A stretch of DNA of 64,000 nt, from contig NZ_JBHRUG010000005.1 in assembly GCF_042646605.1 (NCBI RefSeq), forward strand, positions 1 to 64,000. Reading direction: 5' to 3'. Source of the stretch: Litchfieldella rifensis (GTDB lineage: Bacteria > Pseudomonadota > Gammaproteobacteria > Pseudomonadales > Halomonadaceae). The translations under genes were made by a program, and so were the position numbers. The first letter of the stretch is position 1, and every line of letters begins with the position of its first letter. A model generated the notes under the pieces. That model searched no databases. It saw only the letters and a program-made list of their open reading frames with translations, and was not told where the DNA came from. Shown in pieces: positions 1-7,393 of the stretch.

Positions 1-481
1 ATGGCGCGATCCTTACAGGTTTGGTCACCAGCAAGGAAAGGTCATGCGGGTCGGGGGGACAATCTGTTTTGATGATTTACGGACTTATAGCTCCGGTGTC
101 GACATCGGCCGCCGATGTGGAGGAGATGGAGAGCGCCCGTGTGCTGATCCTGCTGCATGCTGTGGCGGCCAACCAGTCAGCGCTGGCGAACTGGGTCCAG
201 CATTTCGGCGGCAGCCTGGCGGAAGGGGGTACGGCTCTGTTCGGGCTGCCCCGGGCTACCGTAGCGATGCTCAGCGTGGTTTGTTGTGCGCCGCCACGCT
301 GGTGGAGCAGAGGGCGGCCGGTAGCGTTTACCTTCAAGCCGGCCACTGGCCGAATGATACGGTTCCCGCAATAGCGGAGGAGCGGAACGGCGTCTGGGTC
401 GAGAGAGGGGTGGCGGTGCAGTTGACGGAGCGCTTCGTCTTCGATGATGAAGGCGGGGATTGGCTGCGCTATCGCCAACCC
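1..481. other. Unrecognised sequence left of the integrase remnant
   Basis: I cannot assign a gene here. Several overlapping frames are open on both strands, as expected of GC-rich DNA, but none carries motifs I recognise. A plus-strand frame at about 81-374 reads hydrophobic at first and then low-complexity. Integrase similarity stops abruptly near 482, so this stretch probably replaced the rest of intI by deletion or insertion. It could belong to a gene that begins left of the window. Confidence 0.3.
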
Positions 482-706
482 CTGATTCTGCGTGGCCGCG
501 GCGACATACCGCTCCACTGCCAAGTGTTCCAGGAAGGCATGCACCTCGGAAGCTCCCATGCCGGCAGGGTGTTGGATCCCGTGGAAACGGATGAAGTAGC
601 GTATCCAGTAGCAATAGGTCTTCTCGGTACGTGGGCTGTAGCGTTTCACCCTCATGGTGGCCTTCACCCGGTCCATTAGCTTTGGAGGCTTGCGGTGCAC
701 ATCCAT
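482..706 (-). pseudogene. intI: Integron integrase, N-terminal remnant
   Basis: About 75 residues read as the N-terminal SAM-like, core-binding domain of a tyrosine recombinase of the integron type. Key stretches are PPKLMDRVKATMRVKRYSPR, TEKTYCYWIRYFIRFHG, HPAGMGASEVHAFLEHLAVE and VAAATQNQ, matching the RxxYSxRTExxYxxWIxxFIxFHG pattern of IntI proteins. After TQNQ the similarity is lost. The catalytic domain with its R-H-R-Y residues and the integron-specific insertion cannot be found in the rest of the frame down to position 77. A full IntI is about 320-340 residues, so this is a non-functional fragment. It points away from the cassettes on its right, the normal orientation. Confidence 0.8.
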
Positions 707-1108
707 ACGGCTGCCCTCTTGTTGTTATGGATATGCATACAGTATTATTGGTGCCGGCAAAACGTGCAAGCGCGCGAACCCGGCATAGGTAGCCGCAGTA
801 TAATTAGCTTGCTTTAAAATCATTGAATTAGGCGGTAAGTGGTAGGCTATATTTATTTGACCAACGTGCCGGCACATTGATCAAATCATAAAATGCGCCG
901 TCTAATACCTGTTATAAGCCTGGGTAACCCACGAACAGTAGACACCCTTTATAGTTAGAAAACCTATAGAGAGGTGATCCAGATGAAACGCACCAGAAGA
1001 CCCGGTGTTTCGGCGCGATAGATTACCTAATATCCCTCGACGAAATGCGTGGCCTCATTGAGTCCACGCAACCGGGAGCACCTTACGCCAGTTAGGCCGA
1101 CATATCTG
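707..1108. other. Integron leader / candidate attI region
   Basis: No gene is seen here. The stretch is AT-richer than the flanking chromosome and lies between the intI start and the first cassette gene, where attI is expected. A core-type heptamer GTTAGGC lies at 1091-1097 (fits GTTRRRY). ATTAGGC at 827-833 and GTCTAAT at 901-907 form a wide inverted pair, and the palindrome GTGCCGGCAC lies at 866-875. A weak LexA-like half site (ATGG, 8 bp, ACAG) spans 727-742 just upstream of intI. Which heptamer was the actual attI crossover point cannot be decided by eye. Confidence 0.4.
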
Positions 1109-1429
1109 TCAGATGGCGAAGTAGGGAGAGTCCATGTCTTTGCTCGCCTCGTCTACTACATCGCCATCAAACAGCTTGACGCTGAGGCTGGCGTCAGCTG
1201 CCTTGGCAAAGTCGACCAACATGCCTTCGGCGTAGGCACGTGCGCTTTGAACAGAGTCGAACTCGTAGAAACCGCCGACGGAATGGTTGTTGATGCCGCT
1301 CAGACAGGTTTTGCTTCGCAGTCCTGGTACGGTATGCATAGCAGGATTGGCTTCCCGCCACACGCCCTCGGTGAAAGGTATGGACACTTGAAATTCGGCA
1401 TAGAGAAAAACACGGCTTGGCTGGGTCAT
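1109..1429 (-). CDS. YdhR-family small protein (putative monooxygenase fold)
   Basis: A 106-residue protein of the YdhR / dimeric alpha-beta-barrel type. The central part (PGLRSKTCLSGINNHSVGGF, YEFDSVQSARAYAEGM, SVKLFD) matches the pattern GF..K.W....HEAGG.Y.F.....A..Y...........KVFD of YdhR. Such proteins are small cytoplasmic dimers with no firmly known reaction. The start at 1429 was chosen because AAGGAG lies about 7 bases upstream; the frame stays open further upstream without a better site. It lies in the integron region but is antisense to the usual cassette direction. It is AT-richer than the chromosome to the right, in line with acquisition. Confidence 0.65.
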   Translation of the reverse strand: MTQPSRVFLYAEFQVSIPFTEGVWREANPAMHTVPGLRSKTCLSGINNHSVGGFYEFDSVQSARAYAEGMLVDFAKAADASLSVKLFDGDVVDEASKDMDSPYFAI

Positions 1430-1653
1430 AGTAGGCTCCTTGGTTAGATATTTAGGGTCAGAGAAAAAACTTACAATCACTTTTGAATGAATTTGAATTA
1501 TTATTCTACCTTCACATTTTTCGTTGAGGTGGCGACTCCACTGCTCGAAGTTTTCTCTGCGGTATTTTCAGAGTTAGCAGAAATTCAGGACATTCAGTGG
1601 AGTCAGGAAAATGTTTAACAAATCATTTCAGTTCGTTCCGCCCCGGAAGGGTT

Positions 1654-2421
1654 TTAGTTTCGGCCAGCGATTACGCCACCATCCACGTCCCAAACGGCAC
1701 CTGTCACCCAACTTGCATCACTGCTGAGCAGGAAGCTAATCGCATTGGCAACATCTTCTGGGCTACCGATCCGCCCAATTGGATGAAAGCCATCAAACGC
1801 GGCAAGCGTTTTATCGATTTCACTCGGTTCAATGAAGGATTCGTAAATGGGGGTCTTCACCACAGCAGGAGAAACGGCGTTTACACGGATATTCTTATCA
1901 GCCAATTCCATCGCCATATGCTGCGTTAGCGCATGTAAGCCGGCTTTAGCCATTGAATACGCCGATGAGGGCGTGGCTTTGATGGCTTGCTTTGCCCACA
2001 TTGAGCCAACATGCACAATGGAACCACTACCATTTTCTAACATATTCTTGGCCACAGCTTGAGAGATGAAAAATGCAGCACGGTTTAGCTCCAGGTAGGC
2101 ATCGTAGTCCTTGCCTTCATGCTCAAGAAATGGTGTTGGTTTGAACTTGCCTGCTGCATTTAAAAAATATTTTATATGGCGGTCGTGATTTGCGACAAAA
2201 TCAAGTATGCGCTGGACGTCGTTGGCTTCGTATAGGTTTGCCTGGAGTGTTTCAATGTGCCCCATTCCAGAAAGATCATGCTTGGCAGCTTCCAATTTCG
2301 AGGATGAGCTGCCAATAATTACCGTATGAATGCCCTGTTTGAGCAACTGCCTTGCGGTCGCTAAACCCATTCCGCTGGAGCCACCCACGATCAATGCCAA
2401 AGAACTGGTTATACTTTCCAT
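1654..2421 (-). CDS. SDR family oxidoreductase
   Basis: A classical short-chain dehydrogenase of 255 residues. It has the N-terminal cofactor motif GGSSGMG, the NAAG-type motif (LNAAGKF), the catalytic Ser in VHVGSMW, the YSMAK active-site Tyr/Lys pair and the C-terminal GAVWDVDGG. After the beta-2 strand it reads IGSSSSKL, without the acidic residue typical of NAD specificity, so NADP is more likely. The substrate is unknown. It is divergent from an HxlR-type regulator 104 bp away, a common pairing in which the regulator controls the reductase. Base composition is AT-rich compared with the chromosome after 4200, and it sits inside the integron cassette region. Confidence 0.85.
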   Translation of the reverse strand: MESITSSLALIVGGSSGMGLATARQLLKQGIHTVIIGSSSSKLEAAKHDLSGMGHIETLQANLYEANDVQRILDFVANHDRHIKYFLNAAGKFKPTPFLEHEGKDYDAYLELNRAAFFISQAVAKNMLENGSGSIVHVGSMWAKQAIKATPSSAYSMAKAGLHALTQHMAMELADKNIRVNAVSPAVVKTPIYESFIEPSEIDKTLAAFDGFHPIGRIGSPEDVANAISFLLSSDASWVTGAVWDVDGGVIAGRN

Positions 2422-2525
2422 CTAATTACCTCCACAGGTATATATTAAGGTGTGGACATAGGCTATGAGATTCGTAGACTGTTGAAAATCAGGCACAATT
2501 TGGTGCGGTAGGTACTTATTGGTAC

Positions 2526-2876
2526 ATGTTGATGAAAGCAAAGGAAAAAATATTTTTGAGGAAATCAGCGCCTGAGAAAAGTGCGCGTATGGTTGAAACC
2601 ATTTACGGTTGTAAGTGGTCACTCACTGTTTATCAACTTTTGGCAAACGGCATCAACCGGCCTGGGGCAATGGTTCGTAGTGTTGAGGGCTTAACCACCA
2701 AGGTGCTCAATGAATGCCTAAGGAAGAATGCAAAATTTGGTATTTTAGAACGCGTTACCTACAACGAGTCGCCACCCCGTGTTGAATATAAAGTAACCGA
2801 ATTCGGCACCAAATTTATCTGTATTCTTGACGAGCTTGAAAAGCTCCAGAGCGAGATTGAAAGTGGGATATTATAA
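2526..2876 (+). CDS. HxlR-family winged-helix transcriptional regulator
   Basis: A 116-residue HxlR-type DNA-binding protein. The core VETIYGCKWSLTVYQLLANG, followed by RPGAMVRSVEGLTTKVLNEC, LRKNAKFGILERVTY and PPRVEYKVTEFG, gives the winged helix (GKW.., LT.K.L...L..L...G...R, P..V.Y.LT..G). The N-terminal Cys that serves as redox sensor in some HxlR members is not present. It probably controls the divergent SDR gene across the 104-bp gap. No clear ribosome binding site precedes 2526, so the start is uncertain (another ATG lies at 2532). The stop codon TAA lies inside the left end of the attC site that follows, as in many cassettes. Confidence 0.8.
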   Translation: MLMKAKEKIFLRKSAPEKSARMVETIYGCKWSLTVYQLLANGINRPGAMVRSVEGLTTKVLNECLRKNAKFGILERVTYNESPPRVEYKVTEFGTKFICILDELEKLQSEIESGIL

Positions 2877-2918
2877 CAAGGCAATGCACGCGACGAGCGC
2901 GTGATTGCGGCGTTAGGC
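2871..2918 (+). other. attC recombination site 1
   Basis: A short cassette recombination site. The right core is GTTAGGC at 2912-2918 and the left core ends in TAAC at 2874-2877. Between them GCAATGCACGCG (2881-2892) faces CGCGTGATTGC (2898-2908). The arms are reverse complements except for one unpaired base in the first arm, the extrahelical-base asymmetry by which integrases recognise the folded bottom strand. At about 48 bp it is at the small end of known attC sizes. Confidence 0.75.
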
Positions 2919-3006
2919 GACACAGGGTGAGCACCTCGCGAATTGGGCTCGTGCCCTTGGCGCCAGACGGCGAGCGGCTCGTCGCGTATCTCGAACGGAG
3001 GACACC

Positions 3007-3564
3007 ATGGGACTCTTGACCTTCAGTATCAACGTCACCCTGGACGGCTGCGTCGACCACCAGGAAGGAATCGCCGACGACGAGACACACGCCTTCTTCA
3101 CCCGCCTCATGGACGAGGGCGGGGCGATGCTGTGGGGCCGCGTCACCTACGAGATGATGGAGAGCTACTGGCCAGCGGTCGCCCGCGGCGACGCGGAGGC
3201 ACCGCCGGCGATGCGCGAGTGGGCGGTCAAGCTGGAGGCCAAGCCGAAGTACGTGGTGTCCTCGACGCGAAAGGACTTCCCGTGGGCCAACAGCCACCAC
3301 ATCGCCGGCGACCTGCGCACGGGCGTACAGAAGCTCAAGGACGCGACCCCGGACGGCGTGCTCCTCGGTAGCGGCAAGCTCGCGACCGAGCTGGACCGGC
3401 TGGATCTGATCGACGAGTACAAGTTACTCGTCCACCCCAGGATCGCAGGCCACGGCCCGACCCTGTACGAGAGCGGGCTGCCCAGCACGCGACGGCTCGA
3501 GTTGATCTCGGCGAAGCCGCTCCGCAGCGGCGCGGTCGCCATGCACTACCGGCGCGCGCGCTGA
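3007..3564 (+). CDS. Dihydrofolate reductase-family (RibD C-terminal fold) cassette protein
   Basis: A 185-residue protein of the DHFR/RibD-C superfamily. Features are the opening MGLLTFSINVTLDG, a central MLWGRVTYEMMESYWP, the strand KYVVSS, the nucleotide-binding turn GVLLGSGKLATEL and the end DEYKLLVHPRIAGHG. Such proteins reduce small heterocycles with NADPH. This one is the family often named bifunctional deaminase-reductase C-terminal domain and is not a classical dfrA or dfrB trimethoprim-resistance enzyme. It forms a cassette of its own: attC sites lie before (2912-2918) and after (3584-3668). GAACGGAGG is the ribosome binding site. GC is higher than in the SDR/HxlR part, so the cassettes differ in origin. 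Confidence 0.8.
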   Translation: MGLLTFSINVTLDGCVDHQEGIADDETHAFFTRLMDEGGAMLWGRVTYEMMESYWPAVARGDAEAPPAMREWAVKLEAKPKYVVSSTRKDFPWANSHHIAGDLRTGVQKLKDATPDGVLLGSGKLATELDRLDLIDEYKLLVHPRIAGHGPTLYESGLPSTRRLELISAKPLRSGAVAMHYRRAR

Positions 3565-3583
3565 CTCGGAGATGGGTCATGTC

Positions 3584-3668
3584 GCCTAACAAGCGCAGTC
3601 ACGGCGATGGCTTTTTCGTTGCGGCTTCGCCTCCACTACAAAGCCACGCGTGCTGCGTGACGTTAGCC
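3584..3668 (+). other. attC recombination site 2
   Basis: An 85-bp site with left core GCCTAAC (3584-3590) and right core GTTAGCC (3662-3668). The outer arms AAGCGCAGTCACG (from 3591) and CGTGCTGCGTGACG (up to 3662) pair once a single A in the left arm is left unpaired, the expected extrahelical base. The middle contains a GC-rich partial palindrome. It closes the reductase cassette. Confidence 0.75.
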
Positions 3669-3682
3669 GTCGAGGAAAGCGC

Positions 3683-4039
3683 ATGAGCTACGATCTGAAC
3701 TTTTGGAAGTATAAGAAAGGTGTTTACCTTGACCATCAGTTGGTTTACGAAAGCTTGTGCGAGGGGCTGCTTGTTGACGGGCTTGAAGAGCTTCCGATAG
3801 AGAAGATGCTCGCGCGTCTGGAGCAGCTATTTGCCGATGGGTGGCATCGGCAAAGTAAGTACGACTGGGAGTCGCAGACGCGCGGCGCCTTCCAGATCTT
3901 TGCCAACAGCCAACTATTTCGCATCGACTGCTACGGCATGGAAGGAGAAGACATGAACCGCTTTATCGACCTGGGAGAGGAGTTTGGCTGCCCGCTCTAC
4001 GACCCTCAGGTCGGGAGGCGTTTCGATGGCCATGGCTAA
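3683..4039 (+). CDS. Uncharacterised cassette protein
   Basis: A 118-residue soluble protein with no transmembrane segment or signal peptide. It opens MSYDLNFWKYKKG, is rich in aromatic and acidic residues, and near the end reads FRIDCYGMEGEDMNRFIDLG then FGCPLYDPQVGRRF. I recall small unannotated proteins with the MSYDLxFW opening but no function. The start at 3683 is supported by GAGGAAAG upstream; the frame extends to 3650 but that part lies in attC. It is a one-gene cassette: its stop codon overlaps the left core of the next attC. Confidence 0.6.
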   Translation: MSYDLNFWKYKKGVYLDHQLVYESLCEGLLVDGLEELPIEKMLARLEQLFADGWHRQSKYDWESQTRGAFQIFANSQLFRIDCYGMEGEDMNRFIDLGEEFGCPLYDPQVGRRFDGHG

Positions 4040-4114
4040 CAAACGCTTCGAGTCCGACGGCCTACCCTTCTGCTGCGCTTCAGGGCAGGCCGTGGCTCAA
4101 GCTCCGCGTTAACC
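4034..4114 (+). other. attC recombination site 3
   Basis: An 81-bp site with left core GGCTAAC (4034-4040) and right core GTTAACC (4108-4114). The left arm AACGCTTCGAGTCC and the right arm GGCTCAAGCTCCGCGTT pair imperfectly with unpaired bases, and an inner palindrome GGCCTACCC / CAGGGCAGGCC sits in the middle. It is the last attC I can see; ordinary chromosome resumes after it. Confidence 0.7.
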
Positions 4115-4150
4115 CATCATGTAAGACAGTTTGCCGTAACATTTACATAG

Positions 4151-4187
4151 CCCCCGAGCCACTCATCTGACTCGGGGGTTTTCGTTT
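4151..4187 (+). terminator. Intrinsic terminator at the right integron boundary
   Basis: CCCCCGAG (4151-4158) pairs with CTCGGGGG (4171-4178) around a 12-base loop, followed by TTTTCGTTT. The T-run is on the plus strand, so it stops transcription coming through the cassettes. It may also insulate the end of liuE, which converges on it. Confidence 0.8.
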
Positions 4188-4198
4188 CGCCCACGCAA

Positions 4199-5098
4199 CT
4201 ACTTCGCCGCCAGCGCCACGCCCACCTTCGACCGATTCGGCCGCCCGATGGCCTGGGTGATCCAGGTGCCGGTGTCGGCGAGCCTGTTCAAGTCGATGCC
4301 TGTTTCGATACCGAGGCCGTTGAGCAGGTAGACGATGTCTTCACTCGCTACGTTGCCGGAGGCGCCCTTGGCGTAGGGGCAGCCGCCGAGGCCGGCGACG
4401 GAGCTGTCGATGACCGCGATACCTTCTTCCAGCACGGCGTAGAGGTTGGCGAGCGCCTGGCCGTAGGTGTCGTGGAAGTGGGCGGCGAGCTTGTCCATGG
4501 GGATGTTGCGGCTCACGGCTTCGAGCATGCGCTTGGCGGCGAACGGAGTGCCTACGCCGATGGTGTCACCGAGGGAGACTTCGTAGCAGCCCATCTCGTA
4601 CAGTGCCTTGGAGACCTCGGCAACTTTGGTGGGGGCGATCTCGCCTTCGTAGGGGCAACCGAGCACGCAGGAGACGTAGCCGCGCACGCGCACGCCGGCG
4701 CTCTGGGCGCGTTCCAGTACCGGGGCGAAGCGCTCCAGGGATTCGGCGATCGAGCAGTTGATGTTCTTGTGCGAGAAGGTCTCGCTGGCGGCGCCGAATA
4801 CCGCGACTTCCTCCACGCCGCATGCCAGGGCGGCTTCCAGGCCCTTGAGGTTGGGGGTGAGGGCGGCGTAGGTCACGCCTTCGCGGCGTGTCAGGCCGGT
4901 CATCACGTCACGATGGTCGGCCATCTGCGGCACCCACTTGGGCGAGACGAAGCTTGCCGCCTCGATATAGCGGATACCGGCGGCGCCCAGGCGGTCGATC
5001 AGTTCCAGCTTGGTCACGGTGTCGATCGGCTCGGGTTCGTTCTGCAGCCCGTCGCGGGGGGCGACCTCGACCAGGCGGACGGATTTGGGAAAGGGCAT
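4199..5098 (-). CDS. liuE: Hydroxymethylglutaryl-CoA lyase
   Basis: Cleaves 3-hydroxy-3-methylglutaryl-CoA to acetoacetate and acetyl-CoA, the last step of leucine degradation. The 299 residues match the family length. VEVAPRDGLQNEP carries the catalytic Arg-Asp pair, HFHDTYGQA the metal-binding histidines, and GGCPYAKGASGNVASED the active-site Cys loop. The start at 5098 has GAAGGAG upstream. It is separated from liuD by 249 bp holding REP-like repeats and two GTAATTAC palindromes, so it may have its own promoter, unlike the compact liuABCDE arrangement of Pseudomonas. Confidence 0.95.
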   Translation of the reverse strand: MPFPKSVRLVEVAPRDGLQNEPEPIDTVTKLELIDRLGAAGIRYIEAASFVSPKWVPQMADHRDVMTGLTRREGVTYAALTPNLKGLEAALACGVEEVAVFGAASETFSHKNINCSIAESLERFAPVLERAQSAGVRVRGYVSCVLGCPYEGEIAPTKVAEVSKALYEMGCYEVSLGDTIGVGTPFAAKRMLEAVSRNIPMDKLAAHFHDTYGQALANLYAVLEEGIAVIDSSVAGLGGCPYAKGASGNVASEDIVYLLNGLGIETGIDLNRLADTGTWITQAIGRPNRSKVGVALAAK

Positions 5099-5141
5099 GG
5101 TGCGTCTCCTTCAGGAGCATGTGGCGCTTTTGATACCAAAT

Positions 5142-5166
5142 GTAATTACGCTTGTAGTGTAATTAC
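5142..5166 (-). promoter_or_regulatory. Paired GTAATTAC palindromes upstream of liuE
   Basis: The 8-bp palindrome GTAATTAC occurs twice, at 5142-5149 and 5159-5166, 17 bp apart centre to centre, 44 bp and more upstream of the liuE start. The spacing (about 1.5 helical turns) and AT-richness suggest an operator or promoter for liuE. The regulator is unknown. Confidence 0.35.
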
Positions 5167-5227
5167 CATAAGTTTATGGAATTCTCGGGTTGTGCTGCTG
5201 GCTTAGTCAGCCGGCCTGACGGCCGGA

Positions 5228-5338
5228 TCGTCGGAACGCCGCCCGGGCTGCAGCCGCTCCTACAATAGCCTGGTGCCTGATCCAGGTATGGTGGCGCCAT
5301 CATCGTCGGAACGCCGCCCGGGCTAAAGCCGCTTCTAC
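5228..5338. repeat. REP-like repeat pair
   Basis: Two near-identical 36-bp copies (5228-5263 and 5303-5338) begin TCGTCGGAACGCCGCCCGGG and end GCCGCT(C/T)CTAC. Each contains a small GGGCTNNAGCC-type hairpin. They lie between liuD and liuE in the same orientation. The ending GCTCCTAC recurs in the element at 47741-47800, so this looks like a dispersed REP family. Confidence 0.7.
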
Positions 5339-5347
5339 CTTGATGGT

Positions 5348-7393
5348 TCATTCCTCAACAGCGAATTCCAGTAGTACATCCCCTTGCCCCACGGTGTCGC
5401 CGGCCTGGAAGTGGAAGCTCGCCACGTGGCCATCGGCGGGGGCGGTGAGGGTATGCTCCATCTTCATGGCTTCCATGACCATCAGCGGCATGCCTTTCTC
5501 CACCGGGTTGCCGGGTTTCACCAGTAGCGCGACCACGGTGCCGTGCATCGGGGCGGTGAGTGTCGATTCGGCTTCGTGGTGGCCGTGGTCGACGGCGTCG
5601 AGGCGGCGCCAGAACAGCCTGGATTCGCCGTGGGCGTCGGCGAGGACGATGATGTTGCTCTCGCGGTGGCGGACCAGTCGTGCCTGGATGCGGCGGCGAT
5701 GGCCGTCGAGGGTGATTGCCACGGCGTCGCCACTCAGGCGTTGCAGTTCGGCGCTGAGGGGCTTGTCTTGAATCCGTAGCTCCCACGGCTCCTGTTCGTT
5801 CTCGCGGTGGCCGTCGACGGTGACGATGGCTGGCGAGTCGTCTTCGTCCTGGGCATGGGCGGGATCGCAGAGCGCCACGCGGATGCGATGCGCGGCGTTG
5901 AGGCGGAAGCCGTCGTGACGATCCCAGGGCGAGGCGCTTTCACGCTCGCGGCCGAGTTGGTCGAGTGCGACCAGCGCTGCAGCTGCATAGTCCTCGGTAC
6001 GGTATTCGCGGGAAGCGAACAGCACTTCCTGATGATGCTCGATGAAACGGGTATCCAGCTCTGCCGCTTGGAAGGCCGGGTGGCTTGCCAGGCGTTGCAG
6101 GAAGTTGCGGTTGGTGACCACGCCACGTACGTCGAGTGCCGCCAGCGCCCGGTTCAGGGTGGCGAGTGCCTGGGCACGGTCGTCGCCATGGACGATCAGC
6201 TTGGCCAGCATAGGGTCGTAGTGCATCGAGACCACGTCGCCGCTTTCCACGCCGCTGTCCAGGCGTACTCGCTCGGGGTCGAGGCCGGCGCCTTGCAGGT
6301 CGAGGGCGAAGCGTTCCAGGGTGCCGGTGGCCGGCAGGAAGTCCTGCTCGGGATCCTCGGCATACAGGCGAGCCTCGAAGCTGTGGCCGCTGATGGTCAA
6401 CTTGTCCTGAGCACAGGGCAGCGGCTCGCCCATGGCCACGCGCAGTTGCCATTCCACCAGATCCTGGCCGGTGATCATCTCGGTGACCGGGTGCTCCACC
6501 TGGAGGCGGGTGTTCATCTCCATAAAGTAGAAGCTGCCATCCGCATCCAATAGGAACTCGACGGTGCCGGCGCCGACGTAGCCGATCTCCTTCGCCGCGC
6601 GTACCGCGGCCTCACCCATATCGTGGCGCAGTTCCGCCGTCATGCCCGGTGCCGGCGCTTCCTCCAGCACCTTCTGGTGACGGCGCTGCACGCTGCAGTC
6701 GCGTTCGAACAGGTAGACGCCATTGCCGTGAGTGTCGCAGAACACCTGGACTTCCACATGGCGCGGCCGGGTCAGATACTTCTCGATCAGCATGCGCTGA
6801 TCGCCGAAGGCGGCCTGGGATTCGCGCCGGCAGCCGTCTAGCGCGGCCTGGAAACCGGCGGCGGATTCCACCACGCGCATGCCCTTGCCGCCACCGCCGG
6901 CGCTGGCCTTGAGCAGCACGGGATAGCCGATCTTGTCGGCCTCGGCCTTGAGCACGTCGTCGCTCTGGTCGTCGCCGTGATAGCCGGGCACCAGCGGCAC
7001 GCCGGCATGCTGCATGCGTGCCTTGGCGGCGGACTTGTCGCCCATGGCGGAAATGGCCGACGCCGGTGGGCCGATGAAGGTCACGCCGGCACGGTCGCAG
7101 GCCTCGACGAAAGTGGCGTTCTCGGAGAGGAAACCGTAGCCGGGATGGATGGCCTTGGCGCCGGTGCGTTGGGCGGCCTCGAGTACCGCTTCCATATCGA
7201 GATAACTATCGCGTGCCGCGGCGGGGCCGATGCGTACGGCCTCGTCGGCCTCACGCACATGTAGGGCGTGGGCGTCGGCATCGGAGTAGACTGCCACGCT
7301 GGTGATGCCAAGGCGCCGTGCGGTGCGCATCACGCGGGAGGCGATCTCGCCACGGTTGGCGATCAGTACCTTGTCGAAACGGGTCTGACTCAT
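5348..7393 (-). CDS. liuD: Methylcrotonyl-CoA carboxylase, biotin-containing alpha subunit
   Basis: The ATP-dependent biotin carboxylase half of 3-methylcrotonyl-CoA carboxylase, working with LiuB. The order in 681 residues is: biotin carboxylase N domain (ANRGEIASRVMRTARRLGI, near residue 12), ATP-grasp domain with KASAGGGGKGMRVV (about 160), biotin carboxylase C domain (SFEARLYAEDP), linker domain, and biotinyl domain with VMEAMKMEHTL in the last 50 residues (biotin on the Lys of AMKM). Its start overlaps the liuC stop by 4 bases (ATGA), showing translational coupling. Confidence 0.95.
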   Translation of the reverse strand: MSQTRFDKVLIANRGEIASRVMRTARRLGITSVAVYSDADAHALHVREADEAVRIGPAAARDSYLDMEAVLEAAQRTGAKAIHPGYGFLSENATFVEACDRAGVTFIGPPASAISAMGDKSAAKARMQHAGVPLVPGYHGDDQSDDVLKAEADKIGYPVLLKASAGGGGKGMRVVESAAGFQAALDGCRRESQAAFGDQRMLIEKYLTRPRHVEVQVFCDTHGNGVYLFERDCSVQRRHQKVLEEAPAPGMTAELRHDMGEAAVRAAKEIGYVGAGTVEFLLDADGSFYFMEMNTRLQVEHPVTEMITGQDLVEWQLRVAMGEPLPCAQDKLTISGHSFEARLYAEDPEQDFLPATGTLERFALDLQGAGLDPERVRLDSGVESGDVVSMHYDPMLAKLIVHGDDRAQALATLNRALAALDVRGVVTNRNFLQRLASHPAFQAAELDTRFIEHHQEVLFASREYRTEDYAAAALVALDQLGRERESASPWDRHDGFRLNAAHRIRVALCDPAHAQDEDDSPAIVTVDGHRENEQEPWELRIQDKPLSAELQRLSGDAVAITLDGHRRRIQARLVRHRESNIIVLADAHGESRLFWRRLDAVDHGHHEAESTLTAPMHGTVVALLVKPGNPVEKGMPLMVMEAMKMEHTLTAPADGHVASFHFQAGDTVGQGDVLLEFAVEE

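Noticed and set aside
727..742. LexA box controlling intI
   Set aside because: Only the ACAG half fits; the other half is ATGG. It is mentioned in the leader entry but is too weak to stand as its own feature.
1573..1619. attC between the YdhR-like and SDR genes
   Set aside because: Core-like GTTAGCA and GTTTAAC are present but in the wrong order and without pairing arms.
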